49,840 nt of DNA from NCBI GenBank assembly GCA_023701265.1, contig JAMPXI010000004.1, forward strand, positions 1-49,840. The letters are read 5' to 3'. Source of the stretch: Desulfuromonadales bacterium. Its GTDB lineage: Bacteria; Desulfobacterota; Desulfuromonadia; Desulfuromonadales; BM103. Position 1 is the first letter of the stretch. Every line of letters starts with the position of its first letter. Below are positions 7,577 through 16,475 of the stretch, piece by piece. The position numbers and the translations under genes were made by a program. The notes below the pieces were generated by a model, which saw only the letters and a program-made list of their open reading frames with translations, had not been told where the DNA came from and did no database searches.

Positions 7577-8881
7577 ATGAATCCCTTGGCAAAAGAACTC
7601 AATGAACTGATTGCTCAGACCAACCCGCATGTCCTCGACATGTTGTCCGACCTTGGCAAAAATCTTTTTTTCCCCAAAGGGATTCTGACCCAGTCGGCCG
7701 AGGCCAAGGAAAAGGCGCACAAGTACAACGCGACCATCGGTATCGCTACCGAAAAGGGTGGGCCGATGTACCTGGAATGCATTCAGCGCAAGCTTTCGGC
7801 CTTCGATCCGAAAGATATCTTCCCTTATGCCCCCCCCGCCGGCAAACCGGAACTGCGCAAGCTGTGGGTCGAGAAGATGCTGCGCGAGAATCCGAGCATG
7901 AAGGGAAAGCAGTTTTCCAACCCGGTGGTGACCTCGGCGCTGACCCATGGCCTGTCGATCGTCGGCGACCTGTTCGTCGATCGCGGCGACCATGTGGTTC
8001 TTCCCGACATGCTCTGGGGGAACTACAATCTGACCTTCGGTACCTGCAACGGCGGCATCATCAAGAAGCACCCGACCTTTACCGAGCAGGGCGGCTTCAA
8101 CGCCGAAGCGTTCCGCGCTGAGTTGAAGAAGACCGCCGCGGAAAAGGGCAAAGCCGTTGTGCTGCTCAACTTCCCGAACAACCCGAGCGGCTACACGCCG
8201 ACCGTGACGGAAGGCGACGCCATTGTTGCCGCCATTTTCGAAGCAGCCGATGCCGGTTGCAACGTGGTGGCCGTCACTGACGATGCCTACTTCGGGCTTT
8301 TCTACGAGGACTCGATGAAGGAGTCGCTGTTTGGCAAACTGGCCAACCGTCACCCGCGCGTTCTTGCCGTCAAGCTCGACGGTGCCACCAAAGAGGAGTA
8401 TGTCTGGGGTTTCCGCACCGGCTTCATCACCTTTGCCGCCACCTCGACTGAGCCGCAGCCCAAGATGCTCGAAGCCCTCGAGAAAAAGACCATGGGGATC
8501 ATTCGCGCCAAGATCTCCAACTGTCCGCACCCCAGCCAGACGTTCGTCATCGAGGCGCTGCAATCCCCCGATTTCCTGCCACAGAAGGAAGAGAAGTATC
8601 AGGTCATGAAGGGACGGGCACTGAAGGTCAAGGCGGTGCTTGACAGCGGCAAATACAACGATGCCTTTACCTATTATCCGTTCAACTCCGGCTATTTCAT
8701 GTGCCTGAAGCTGAAGACCGTCGATGCCGAAAAGTTGCGTATTCACCTGCTCGACAAGTACGGCGTCGGGGCCATCTCGATCAACAGCACCGATCTGCGC
8801 ATCGCCTTTTCCTGCATCGCCGAGGAGAATATCCAGGAACTGTTCGACATTATTTATCAAGGGGTCAAGGATCTCGCCTGA
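7577..8881 (+). CDS. PLP-dependent aminotransferase, class I/II
   Basis: A 434-residue cytoplasmic aminotransferase. Fold-type I landmarks are present: YAPPAGKPELRKLW (residues about 86-99), the N-P motif LNFPNNPSGY near 197-206, the D-x-x-Y of TDDAYFGLFYED, and the candidate Schiff-base lysine in LDGATKEEYVWGFRTGF, which also supplies the substrate-carboxylate arginine. The length is slightly above average for the family. The amino donor and acceptor are not clear from sequence; an aromatic or aspartate-like substrate is possible. It stands alone between its own promoter and a strong terminator. The ATG at 7577 is preceded by a GGAGG site (7564-7568). Confidence 0.85.
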   Translation: MNPLAKELNELIAQTNPHVLDMLSDLGKNLFFPKGILTQSAEAKEKAHKYNATIGIATEKGGPMYLECIQRKLSAFDPKDIFPYAPPAGKPELRKLWVEKMLRENPSMKGKQFSNPVVTSALTHGLSIVGDLFVDRGDHVVLPDMLWGNYNLTFGTCNGGIIKKHPTFTEQGGFNAEAFRAELKKTAAEKGKAVVLLNFPNNPSGYTPTVTEGDAIVAAIFEAADAGCNVVAVTDDAYFGLFYEDSMKESLFGKLANRHPRVLAVKLDGATKEEYVWGFRTGFITFAATSTEPQPKMLEALEKKTMGIIRAKISNCPHPSQTFVIEALQSPDFLPQKEEKYQVMKGRALKVKAVLDSGKYNDAFTYYPFNSGYFMCLKLKTVDAEKLRIHLLDKYGVGAISINSTDLRIAFSCIAEENIQELFDIIYQGVKDLA

Positions 8882-8914
8882 TCCCTTGGAATTAAAACCG
8901 ATTGTGTTATCCTC

Positions 8915-8946
8915 TAGGGGCGGGTCTTAACCCGCCCCTAGGTTTT
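8915..8946 (+). terminator. Rho-independent terminator
   Basis: TAGGGGCGGGT (8915-8925), loop CTTA and ACCCGCCCCTA (8930-8940) form a perfect 11-bp stem followed by GGTTTTT. It ends the aminotransferase transcript. The following gene starts only a few bases later. Confidence 0.9.
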
Positions 8947-8950
8947 TGTC

Positions 8951-10252
8951 ATGACGCACCCCGCATACCATCTACTCGAATCTCCCTGTCTGGCCACGCT
9001 CGTCGGGTGTTTGTCCCAATTCCCTCAGGTGGCGAAAATCTATCTGGTCGGTGGCGCAGTACGTGATGTCATGCTTGGGCGGCCGCCCGTTGATTTCGAC
9101 TTCACGTCTGAACATGATCCGACAGCCTTGGCCCGCGCTTTCGCAACGCAATGCGAAGGGCATTGGTTCTGGCTTGATGAACAGCGCCGTCAAAGCCGGG
9201 TTGTGATCGCGGAGGGCACCTTCGATTTCGCCCCCTGGCGAGCGCCGACCCTGGCTGCCGATCTGGCCGCGCGCGACTTCACCATCAATGCCATGGCCAT
9301 CGACCTGACGGTTTTTCCCAACGCCAAGGAACTGATCGACCCCCTTAACGGTCGAAATGACCTGTCAGGAAAGATTTTGCGCTGCGTCGGACCGAACGTC
9401 CTGCAGGATGATCCGTTGCGTGTCCTGAAGGGAATCCGTCATGCGGCCGAACTCGAACTGGAAATCGAACCCGTAACCTTATGGGCGATGCAGTCGGCCG
9501 CCGCGAAATTGACCGCCAGCGCCCCCGAGCGTGTGCGTGTCGAAATCTGGCGAATCCTCGCTGCAGCGGCAGTCTGCCGAGGGCTGGATTGGCTGGCAGA
9601 GTGTGGGGCCGCTGAAATTTTGTTCGGCAGGGATTTTTGTGACGGGACGGCAATCGTGCAACGATCCGTGCTCCGAGCCAATGCGTTGTTTGCTGCGCTG
9701 GCTGACGACAATCCGACCATCGCCGAGTGGTTGAGCGAACCGGTGGAGCAGGGCATGGATCGGAGGATGCTGCTGCACTGGTCGCATGCTCTTGGCGTCA
9801 TCAACGCTGAGCTGCCACTGATGATGGCACATCGCTGGCGATTCAGTCGCAATGCGCTCTCCAGGATTGCCGCCCTGCGCAGCCTGACACCGCAACTCTG
9901 GCAGGAGCTGCTGAATCTTCCGCGCCGGCCGCGGCCGATTGCACTCTGGGCGTTGAACCATGGGCCAGACCCGGTCGATCTGCTGCTGGCGCTGGGGGCT
10001 CTCCAGGATGATGAGGCGGATGCCGTGCGCAACCAACTCGCACCTATCATGGCTTTACTTGCCGAATTGCCCGAGGTGAAGCGGTTGCCGCCCCTGGTCA
10101 ATGGCAGTTGGTTGAAAAGCGAACTGGGGGCAGAAGGTATGGAACTCGGTGCCATCCTTGCCCAACTTCGTCTTGCCGAGATTGACGGGGTTGTCAACGA
10201 TGCCGTCGACGCCCGCCGATATCTCGTCCGCCACTTTCTGGAAAAATGTTGA
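8951..10252 (+). CDS. cca: tRNA nucleotidyltransferase / poly(A) polymerase family protein
   Basis: A 433-residue class II nucleotidyltransferase that adds nucleotides to tRNA 3' ends. The head domain shows YLVGGAVRDVMLG with the metal-binding acidic pair in VDFDF (near residue 50), then RDFTINAMA and the DPLR of DDPLRVLKGIRHAAEL, all diagnostic. The C-terminal half is a helical body with low conservation. In Geobacter sulfurreducens, CC-adding and A-adding activities are known to be split between two proteins of this family, so the exact activity (CCA, CC or A addition, or poly(A) synthesis) is uncertain. It ends on the promoter of a tRNA-Gly gene. The start is 4 bp after the terminator tail, so its own promoter must lie in or before the aminotransferase end. 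Confidence 0.82.
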   Translation: MTHPAYHLLESPCLATLVGCLSQFPQVAKIYLVGGAVRDVMLGRPPVDFDFTSEHDPTALARAFATQCEGHWFWLDEQRRQSRVVIAEGTFDFAPWRAPTLAADLAARDFTINAMAIDLTVFPNAKELIDPLNGRNDLSGKILRCVGPNVLQDDPLRVLKGIRHAAELELEIEPVTLWAMQSAAAKLTASAPERVRVEIWRILAAAAVCRGLDWLAECGAAEILFGRDFCDGTAIVQRSVLRANALFAALADDNPTIAEWLSEPVEQGMDRRMLLHWSHALGVINAELPLMMAHRWRFSRNALSRIAALRSLTPQLWQELLNLPRRPRPIALWALNHGPDPVDLLLALGALQDDEADAVRNQLAPIMALLAELPEVKRLPPLVNGSWLKSELGAEGMELGAILAQLRLAEIDGVVNDAVDARRYLVRHFLEKC

Positions 10253-10277
10253 CAACCCTTTGGCCGGTTCCTATAAT
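10249..10277 (+). promoter_or_regulatory. Full-consensus sigma-70 promoter for tRNA-Gly
   Basis: TTGACA at 10249-10254 and TATAAT at 10272-10277 are both perfect and separated by exactly 17 bp. The -35 box contains the TGA stop of the preceding gene. Transcription would start about 7 bp downstream, just before the tRNA at 10290. Confidence 0.9.
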
Positions 10278-10289
10278 TCCGGCCTGTTC

Positions 10290-10364
10290 GCGGGAATAAC
10301 TCAGCGGTAGAGTGTCAGCTTCCCAAGCTGAAGGTCGCGGGTTCGAATCCCGTTTCCCGCTCCA
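10290..10364 (+). tRNA. tRNA-Gly (anticodon CCC)
   Basis: Acceptor GCGGGAA (10290-10296) pairs with TTCCCGC (10354-10360), followed by T and an encoded CCA. The anticodon stem TCAGC/GCTGA encloses TTCCCAA, giving CCC that reads GGG codons. The T arm GGGTTCGAATCCC is canonical. A transposase fragment begins just beyond its terminator. Confidence 0.95.
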
Positions 10365-10373
10365 GAGAAAATC

Positions 10374-10406
10374 AAGGACTTAGCCGTTTCGGTTGAGTCC
10401 TTTTTT
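10374..10406 (+). terminator. Rho-independent terminator of tRNA-Gly
   Basis: AAGGACT (10374-10380) pairs with AGTCC plus the start of a six-T run (10396-10406), with a looser inner stem AGCCG/CGGTT. It sits 10 bp after the tRNA. Confidence 0.8.
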
Positions 10407-10732
10407 CATTGACCATCACTTAACCTAACGAACTTCGACCCGGCGCGCGCCCATGGACGCTCGATTGGCTGAATGAGGTCGCAGCAGTAAACGCACGGCA
10501 CCCTGGTGTGGAGGTAGGTGGTGAAACGGAAGAAGTCATGATGATACCAGATTTCCGTGATAACCTTGCAGCGGTCTCTCTCAACACCGCACCACGGGCA
10601 GGCCTTGGAATTGAAATATTCGTGGCTGACAACAATATCCAGACGTTTCCCCTCGGCGGAGACAGTCACGCTGTTCACCTGCCAAGGTGCTGAAAGCCCC
10701 AATGTTGCCGAAACCATCTGCGGCAAATCCAT
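10406..10732 (-). pseudogene. ISL3-family transposase, N-terminal remnant
   Basis: A leftward 108-residue reading frame matches the N-terminal zinc-finger region of ISL3-family transposases: LGLSAPWQVNSVTV near the start, the zinc-binding pair in ACPWCGVE, then the W-H-x-x-F-F pattern of IWYHHDFFRFTTYLHTRVP, a degenerate second Cys pair in CVYCCDL, and RPWARAGSKF. Homology stops about 10433 and the frame runs into the tRNA-Gly terminator, so the catalytic DDE domain is missing. The element was evidently truncated next to the tRNA gene. No intact end or target duplication was found between here and 10850. Confidence 0.7.
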
Positions 10733-11092
10733 AGTGATGTCTGCTCAGATGTGCGGGTTGTGGCGAATGGCACGGAGATGACCATCAGCAATCCGCCGTG
10801 AACCGGGCAGGCTCAAACCACGCATTAATTGTGCCACCCAGCCTAAGTCCCTATGTTTCAATTGCTTAGCTGCAAAATCACGGCATTGTTGGTGGCAAAG
10901 CGGTGTCGTCTTTGGCTACCATTATTCTGGACTATGAATGAATGCTTAAAAAATCCGGCAACTTATCGTTTAACGACAAATCCTCTCCAGAAAAAAATTC
11001 TCACCCATTTATTTAACGCGCCTGGTTGTAACTTCTCCATTCTGAAAGATAATGAGACAATGAAGAAGTTTGATATCATTTGGAGCGGCGAC
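10733..11092. other. Gene-free stretch between the ISL3 remnant and the kinase gene
   Basis: This 360-bp stretch is AT-richer than its neighbours. An open frame in phase with the kinase crosses it, but its codons look unlike coding sequence and no ribosome site supports a start before 11060. It probably holds the IS edge and the promoter of the two-component genes. No convincing promoter boxes or terminator were recognised. Confidence 0.4.
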
Positions 11093-13288
11093 ATGCCAAT
11101 TGCTGCCAGGAAGCAGATACGACCGATAGAAGCGTATGCTCTGGTCCTGTTGGTCATCGTCACGACTGAACTGGTGGTGATGGAACTCTTTGGACCCCTG
11201 TTAAGTCAGTTCAATCCCCTTTTCGCCGCGCTGCTCGATGCCACCCTGCTCTTGATCCTCTCCTACGTTCCATTGTGGCTCATCTATTTCCCGGTTCTTA
11301 CCCGCCGGATGCAGCGAGACGATGCGGCATTTCGAGGGCTCAGACTTGCTTTTTTGAAGTCGATGGCGGTTTTCTTTCTTGTTGAGCTGGTGGTAATGCT
11401 CTGTCTGCCGTTATTGCTGCCAGGGGAAAGTCTGGTGTCGCTCGCATTTGCCGATGCGGGAATGACGGCCATGCTTAGCGCTCTGCCGCTATGGTGGCTG
11501 TTGATCCGTCTTGAGCGCGCCCATCACCAGGTGTTAATGGCGGATCTGCTGGAATCACCTCTGCTCCTGTATATTTTGCTCATCTATATGATTTTTATCG
11601 CCGGGTTGTTGAAGGCGCTGCTGGTTGCCAGCGACGTATCACTTCCCGATGATGCCATTTACCATATTGTCGATGCCCTGGTGCTGACCCTGATTATTTC
11701 GCCCTTTCTCTGGCTTTTTGTTGCCCGACCGCTGCGCCGTTCGCTCCAGACTGAACGAACGCGGGCCCGGGCGGTTTATGAGCAGGTAATCGATGCTGTC
11801 TTGCTGACCAATTCACAAGGGATGATCACCTCGCTGAACCCGGCGGCCCAAAAGATCTTTGGATATCCTGAAGCAGAACTGCTCGGACTTCCACTTGGGG
11901 TGCTATTTGCCGATCAGCGAAGTGCGGAACATCTGCTCCAGGCTGTGGCAGCCGATGATGCCGGCAAGGCCGGGGTTTTTCGCGAGATGTCCGGACGGCA
12001 TCACTACGGCAGTCTTTTGATCATGGACGTTTCGATCAGCCGGATCTTCATGGGTGGAAGCGAGGGTTATCTGCTGATTATGCGTGACATTGGAGAGCGT
12101 AAAGAAGCCGAACGCGCACTGCACGAAAGCGATGTCCGCTTTCGCCAGATCTACGAGCAGTCCGAGGATGCCATTCTGTTCTGCAAGCCTGGCTCGGACT
12201 ATATTGTCGATATCAACCACACTACGGAACGACTCTTTGGCTATGGGCGCGGCGACATGCAGGGACACGGGCTGGAGTTGCTGTTTCAGGGAGACTGCCT
12301 TGCCCGCGTGCAGACCACCCTTGCGACACTCAAAGAAGGCGGTGCCATTCAGCTCGACAACCTTGCCGGACTTCGCAGGGACCAGAGTGAGGTCATTGTT
12401 ACCCTGCGTGCCAAGGTTATGATCCTCCAGGGGGTCGAACTGATCTGCTGCACCCTACATGATGTTACCGACCGTGTTCGCATGGACCAGGAGTCACGCG
12501 ACATCCAGGCCCGGCTGATTCAGGCCAACAAGATGACATCCCTTGGGCTGATGGTTTCAGGGGTGGCCCACGAAATCAACAATCCAAACAACTTCATCAT
12601 GGCAAACGCCCAGATTCTCGCCGGCTGCTGGGAGGACACCCGCAAAGTGCTGCGTGAATATTATCGGGAAAATGGCGATTTTTTCCTGGGTGGCATAGCG
12701 TTCTCGGAGCTCGAAGACCAATCACCGCAGCTGTTAAGCGAAATTCTCGATGGTTCTCGACGCATCAACCAGATTGTCAGCAACCTCAAACAGTTTGTTC
12801 GCCCGGAGCGCGACAACAGAGAAGGGGAGGTAGACGTCAACCAGGTTGTTTCCTCCACCATTAACATTCTGCAGCATGAATTGATGCGCCACACCGATAA
12901 TTTTCACTGTAAACTGTCAGACAACTTGCCGCGGGTCATCGGTAACAGTCAGCAAATCAGCCAGGTGGTCCTGAATCTGCTGCTGAATGCCTGTCAGGCT
13001 CTGCCGGCCCGGCATCATGGCATCCAGGTATCAACCGGCGTCGAGTCGGCGACAGGACAGATCACCATCACGGTTCATGACGAGGGTTGCGGCATCTCAT
13101 CCGAAACCGGCCGGCAGATCATGGAGCCGTTTTTCACGACCAAGCTGGATCACGGCGGTACAGGACTTGGTCTATGGATTTGCAGGTCGATTGTCGCCGA
13201 GCACAAGGGCACCCTTGAATTCGTCTCGATACCGGGGGCAGGTTCTACTTTTACCGTAAAAATACCGGCCGCGACTGCTGCGGCGTAG
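11093..13288 (+). CDS. Membrane-bound PAS-domain sensor histidine kinase
   Basis: A 731-residue kinase if started at the ATG at 11093, chosen for its GGAG site seven bases upstream and because the product then begins shortly before the first membrane span. In-frame ATGs lie at 11060 and further upstream. The first 220 residues hold about six hydrophobic spans. Two PAS domains follow (about residues 225-340 and 345-465), each with a PAC-like end such as YLLIMRDIGERKEAE. The phospho-acceptor is H493 in VAHEINNPNNF, followed by an ATPase domain with NLLLNACQA (N box), DEGCGIS (G1) and GTGLGLW (G2). It starts the two-gene operon with the response regulator 11 bp downstream. The signal sensed is unknown. 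Confidence 0.9.
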   Translation: MPIAARKQIRPIEAYALVLLVIVTTELVVMELFGPLLSQFNPLFAALLDATLLLILSYVPLWLIYFPVLTRRMQRDDAAFRGLRLAFLKSMAVFFLVELVVMLCLPLLLPGESLVSLAFADAGMTAMLSALPLWWLLIRLERAHHQVLMADLLESPLLLYILLIYMIFIAGLLKALLVASDVSLPDDAIYHIVDALVLTLIISPFLWLFVARPLRRSLQTERTRARAVYEQVIDAVLLTNSQGMITSLNPAAQKIFGYPEAELLGLPLGVLFADQRSAEHLLQAVAADDAGKAGVFREMSGRHHYGSLLIMDVSISRIFMGGSEGYLLIMRDIGERKEAERALHESDVRFRQIYEQSEDAILFCKPGSDYIVDINHTTERLFGYGRGDMQGHGLELLFQGDCLARVQTTLATLKEGGAIQLDNLAGLRRDQSEVIVTLRAKVMILQGVELICCTLHDVTDRVRMDQESRDIQARLIQANKMTSLGLMVSGVAHEINNPNNFIMANAQILAGCWEDTRKVLREYYRENGDFFLGGIAFSELEDQSPQLLSEILDGSRRINQIVSNLKQFVRPERDNREGEVDVNQVVSSTINILQHELMRHTDNFHCKLSDNLPRVIGNSQQISQVVLNLLLNACQALPARHHGIQVSTGVESATGQITITVHDEGCGISSETGRQIMEPFFTTKLDHGGTGLGLWICRSIVAEHKGTLEFVSIPGAGSTFTVKIPAATAAA

Positions 13289-13299
13289 GATGAGAACGT

Positions 13300-14715
13300 A
13301 TGAGAGATTTGATCAAACCCGGGGTTCCGGTTGTACTGGTCGATGACGAAGAGATGATCCTCAAGGCATTTCGACTGATCCTCAAGAGCGGTGGGGTTGA
13401 TGATGTGGTGACCCTTGCCGACAGTCGCGAACTTTTGCCGCTACTGCATCAGCGCCCGGCCGCGGCGGTCGTTCTCGACCTGAACATGCCTCACCTTTCC
13501 GGGATCGAATTGCTGCCACAGTTGATAAGTGACTTCCCGCATATTCCGGTCATTGTCGTCACTGCCAGAGACGATGTGATGACCGTCGTTGACTGTATGA
13601 AGGCTGGAGCCTTCGACTATCTGGTCAAACCGGTAGGCGGGGAACTCCTTGTTGCCAGTGTCAGGAAGGCACTGGAAATGAGTAACCTGTCGCGCGAGCT
13701 GTCGTCGCTCAAAGGGCGATTACTCGATGACCGGCTTCACCATCCCGATGTCTTTGCTGCGATTGTCACCGGTCACAAGAAAATGCGGGCGATCTTCCAG
13801 TACGTTGAAGTGGTCGCCGGGACCCAGCAGCCGATTATGATCACCGGTGAAACCGGTGTCGGCAAGGAACTGATTGCCCAGGCGATCCACGTTCTGAGCG
13901 GTCGATCAGGGCGTTTTGTGGCGGTAAACGTCGCCGGGCTCGACGATGCCATGTTCTCCGACACCCTGTTCGGCCACAAAAAGGGGGCATTCACCGGTGC
14001 CGATCAGGCGCGCGATGGGTTGATCGCCAGCGCCGCCCAGGGGACGCTGTTTCTCGACGAGATCGGCGACCTGAGCGAAGCTTCCCAGATCAAACTGCTG
14101 CGTTTGCTACAGGAACAGGAATACTATCCGGTCGGTGCCGACATGATGCGCAAGAGCGATGCCCGTGTGGTTCTTGCCACCAACCACGACCTTGGTGAAC
14201 TGATTGCTGCAGGCCGGTTCCGCAAGGATCTCTACTATCGCCTGTTCGCCCACCGCATCCACATTCCGCCCCTGCGCGAGCGGATTGAGGACATCCCTTT
14301 ACTGCTCGATCATTTCCTCGGACAGGCTGCCGCCAGTCTGATCCGCAAGAAACCGACCGCTCCACCTGAACTGGCCGTGCTCCTGTCGCTCTACCCCTTT
14401 CCGGGGAACGTCCGCGAGTTGGAATCGCTGGTGTTCGACGCCGTGACGCGCCATTCAGGCGGGGTTCTGTCGATGGAGAGCTTCAAGGCGGTGCTTGGCG
14501 AGACGCACCCGGTTGCCGGTGGCATCGTTGCGGAGAAGTCTGCGGAAGGGGCGGAGCCGCTCACCGCCCTGTTCGGGCATTTCCCCACCATCGCCGAGGT
14601 TGAGGAATACCTGATCGATCAAGCGCTCAGAATGACCAAGGGGAATCAGGGGATGGCCGCCAGTTTGCTCGGCATGGGGCGGCAGACGCTGAATAAAAGG
14701 CTCAATAAAGGCTAG
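13300..14715 (+). CDS. Sigma-54-dependent response regulator (NtrC family)
   Basis: A 471-residue transcription activator. The receiver domain has D60 as phospho-acceptor (VVLDLNMP) and K110 (YLVKP). The AAA+ domain has Walker A GETGVGKE at 183-190, the sigma-54-contacting GAFTGA loop at 229-234, Walker B GTLFLDEIGD and the arginine-finger region FRKDLYYRL. A Fis-type helix-turn-helix closes the protein (MAASLLGMGRQTLNKRL). It is therefore able to activate sigma-54 promoters after phosphorylation by the kinase encoded just upstream. The target genes are not known; a weak -24/-12 candidate is seen at 22416. Confidence 0.95.
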   Translation: MRDLIKPGVPVVLVDDEEMILKAFRLILKSGGVDDVVTLADSRELLPLLHQRPAAAVVLDLNMPHLSGIELLPQLISDFPHIPVIVVTARDDVMTVVDCMKAGAFDYLVKPVGGELLVASVRKALEMSNLSRELSSLKGRLLDDRLHHPDVFAAIVTGHKKMRAIFQYVEVVAGTQQPIMITGETGVGKELIAQAIHVLSGRSGRFVAVNVAGLDDAMFSDTLFGHKKGAFTGADQARDGLIASAAQGTLFLDEIGDLSEASQIKLLRLLQEQEYYPVGADMMRKSDARVVLATNHDLGELIAAGRFRKDLYYRLFAHRIHIPPLRERIEDIPLLLDHFLGQAAASLIRKKPTAPPELAVLLSLYPFPGNVRELESLVFDAVTRHSGGVLSMESFKAVLGETHPVAGGIVAEKSAEGAEPLTALFGHFPTIAEVEEYLIDQALRMTKGNQGMAASLLGMGRQTLNKRLNKG

Positions 14716-14780
14716 CGAGATAGTCAGTTAGCGAGAAAGATTCTCTAACTAGCTACCTCGCTACTTGCGATCTCGCTACA
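14706..14780. repeat. TAGCGAG-type short-repeat cluster, copy 1
   Basis: The intergenic space between two converging genes is made of near-repeats of TAGCGAG and its complement CTCGCTA: GCTAGCGAGATAG, TTAGCGAG, then CTACCTCGCTAC and GATCTCGCTAC. Complementary halves can fold into a hairpin and could serve as a two-way terminator. The same motif family occurs at 18499-18585, on the other side of the leftward operon. Confidence 0.65.
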
Positions 14781-15786
14781 TATACGCCTTCATCGTAAAT
14801 TCGCCGAACAGCAGCGGCCAGCTGACTAAAACCAGCATCCCCAGCAACAGGAGCAGGCCGGCATCCAGCCAGCGGCGTTCGGTCCTGTCGAGTTGCCCGG
14901 CAAAGGCTGGCAGCGGCCGCAGCAGCGCCAGCAGCTGTGGGACCAGCCCGCACAGCAGTGCGCCGAACAGGCACAGGTACAGCGGATAGCCGATGAAGTG
15001 ATAATGCCCCTGCAGCAGATCGAAGGGGCAGTGATGGCTTGGCAGCCGGTAGTAGTAGACCGAGATGAAGGCGACCACCGAGGCCAGTGCTGTCGTGCCG
15101 AACAGCACTGCCGCCAGGGCAAGCACGGTTCGCCACCCCCACCCGGAACGCCAGCGGCAGATCAGCAGCATCCCCCCGAAGACCAGCGATACTGCGTAGA
15201 AGGCGATGATCATCGGCCGCACCGGCAGAGCGGCAAGCTCATTGGCGACACCGTGCCCCGACTTGCTGAACAGCGAGCCGCAGCAGGAGGTGATGATTTC
15301 AGGTTCCAGGCCGGCAAAATAGACCGCCATCAGCACCAGGTCGGCGCCGGCCAACGGCAACAGCGCCAACAGCGCCAGGAATTTCGGTCGGGTCAGAGGT
15401 GCGTCCGGAACCCGTTGGTCAAGATGGTTGGTCACCCACCACAGGCTTCCGGCCAGGAACAGGGCCAGTTTGATCCACAGCAGATGCCAGCCGACCGGGT
15501 TCGCGTTGAGCGTGCCGGTGGCGCACATCGCCCCGACGAACAGCGGGTGAAGATCATCAAGGGTATAGAGAAACAGCAGCAGGGAGAGCGCTTCGAAGCC
15601 GACCGCCCATTGCACCAGGGTGGCGACCAGCCAGCTGCGCCGTTCCAGGGCCAGCTGCAGCTCATCCGCTCGTTCCGGCCGCCAGTGCCGTGCGATCATC
15701 AGGCCGAGGCCGGCCCCTCCGGCCAGCATCGTCAGGCTGATGATTGCACCCAGCAGCAGAGCCAGGATGCCGGGATGCAGGATCAC
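14776..15786 (-). CDS. Polytopic membrane protein with Cys/His motifs, last gene of the NosL operon
   Basis: A 336-residue integral membrane protein with about eight predicted spans. Two motifs stand out between the spans: EIITSCCGSLFSKSGH (about residues 160-175) and LPSHHCPFDLLQGHYHF (about 248-264), both rich in Cys and His and suited to metal binding. The GTG start overlaps the stop of the ATPase gene as GTGA, which shows tight coupling. No named family is recognised with confidence. Its place in an operon with a NosL-type protein and an FtsX/LolD-type transporter suggests a part in copper or cofactor handling at the membrane, which is inference. Confidence 0.65.
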   Translation of the reverse strand: MILHPGILALLLGAIISLTMLAGGAGLGLMIARHWRPERADELQLALERRSWLVATLVQWAVGFEALSLLLFLYTLDDLHPLFVGAMCATGTLNANPVGWHLLWIKLALFLAGSLWWVTNHLDQRVPDAPLTRPKFLALLALLPLAGADLVLMAVYFAGLEPEIITSCCGSLFSKSGHGVANELAALPVRPMIIAFYAVSLVFGGMLLICRWRSGWGWRTVLALAAVLFGTTALASVVAFISVYYYRLPSHHCPFDLLQGHYHFIGYPLYLCLFGALLCGLVPQLLALLRPLPAFAGQLDRTERRWLDAGLLLLLGMLVLVSWPLLFGEFTMKAYM

Positions 15787-16475
15787 GTGGCGGCGTCCCC
15801 GTCCAGGCGGCCATCACGCAACCGCACCGTCCGGTCGATCAGGGGATGGGCGCAGACCAGGGGGTCGTGGGTGGCGACGACCAGCGTCAGCCCGGCCTGC
15901 TTCAGCGCGGCCAGGCGATCAAGCAGTTCGACGCTCAGGCGGCTGTCGAGATGAGCTGTCGGCTCATCGGCGATCAGCACCTGTGGGCGGTTGACCAGCG
16001 CTCGCGCGATGGCCACACGCTGCTGTTCACCGCCGGAGAGTTGCGCCACTCGGCGCGCGGCGAGGGGGGTCAACTCCACCTCATTCAGCGCCGCGGCCGC
16101 CCGGCGCACCATCTCCTGTGCGCCGAGCGCTTCCGGATAGAGCGGCAGCATCACGTTGTCGCGGACGCTGAGTTCCGGGATCAGGTGATACTGCTGGAAG
16201 ACGAAACCGAAAGTCCGCCGCCGCACCAGCGTGAGAAAACGCTCGGGGAGCCTGGACACCTCCTCGCCGGCCACGGTTACCCGCCCACTGGTGGGGCGGG
16301 CCATGCAGCCGATCAGGGTCAGCAGTGAGGTTTTGCCGGAACCGCTCGGGCCGCACAGCGCCACGGCCTCGCCGGCAGCGATCCGCAGGCTGATCCCGGC
16401 AACCGCTTCCACGGCATCCGGCCGCTGTGGATGATAGGTCTTGCGCGCATCGACGATGCTAATCAGGGGCGTCAT
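15783..16475 (-). CDS. LolD/MacB-type ABC transporter ATP-binding protein
   Basis: A 230-residue ATPase. Walker A is GPSGSGKT near residue 39, the Q-loop lies in GFVFQQYHLIP, the signature is LSGGEQQRVAIARAL, Walker B is VLIADEPTAHLD and the H-loop is ATHD. These place it in the LolD/MacB/FtsE group, which works with FtsX-type permeases by mechanotransmission rather than classical import. The ATG at 16475 is chosen because it overlaps the permease stop by ATGA; the longer reading in this frame is spurious. It would power the permease encoded immediately upstream. Confidence 0.92.
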   Translation of the reverse strand: MTPLISIVDARKTYHPQRPDAVEAVAGISLRIAAGEAVALCGPSGSGKTSLLTLIGCMARPTSGRVTVAGEEVSRLPERFLTLVRRRTFGFVFQQYHLIPELSVRDNVMLPLYPEALGAQEMVRRAAAALNEVELTPLAARRVAQLSGGEQQRVAIARALVNRPQVLIADEPTAHLDSRLSVELLDRLAALKQAGLTLVVATHDPLVCAHPLIDRTVRLRDGRLDGDAAT

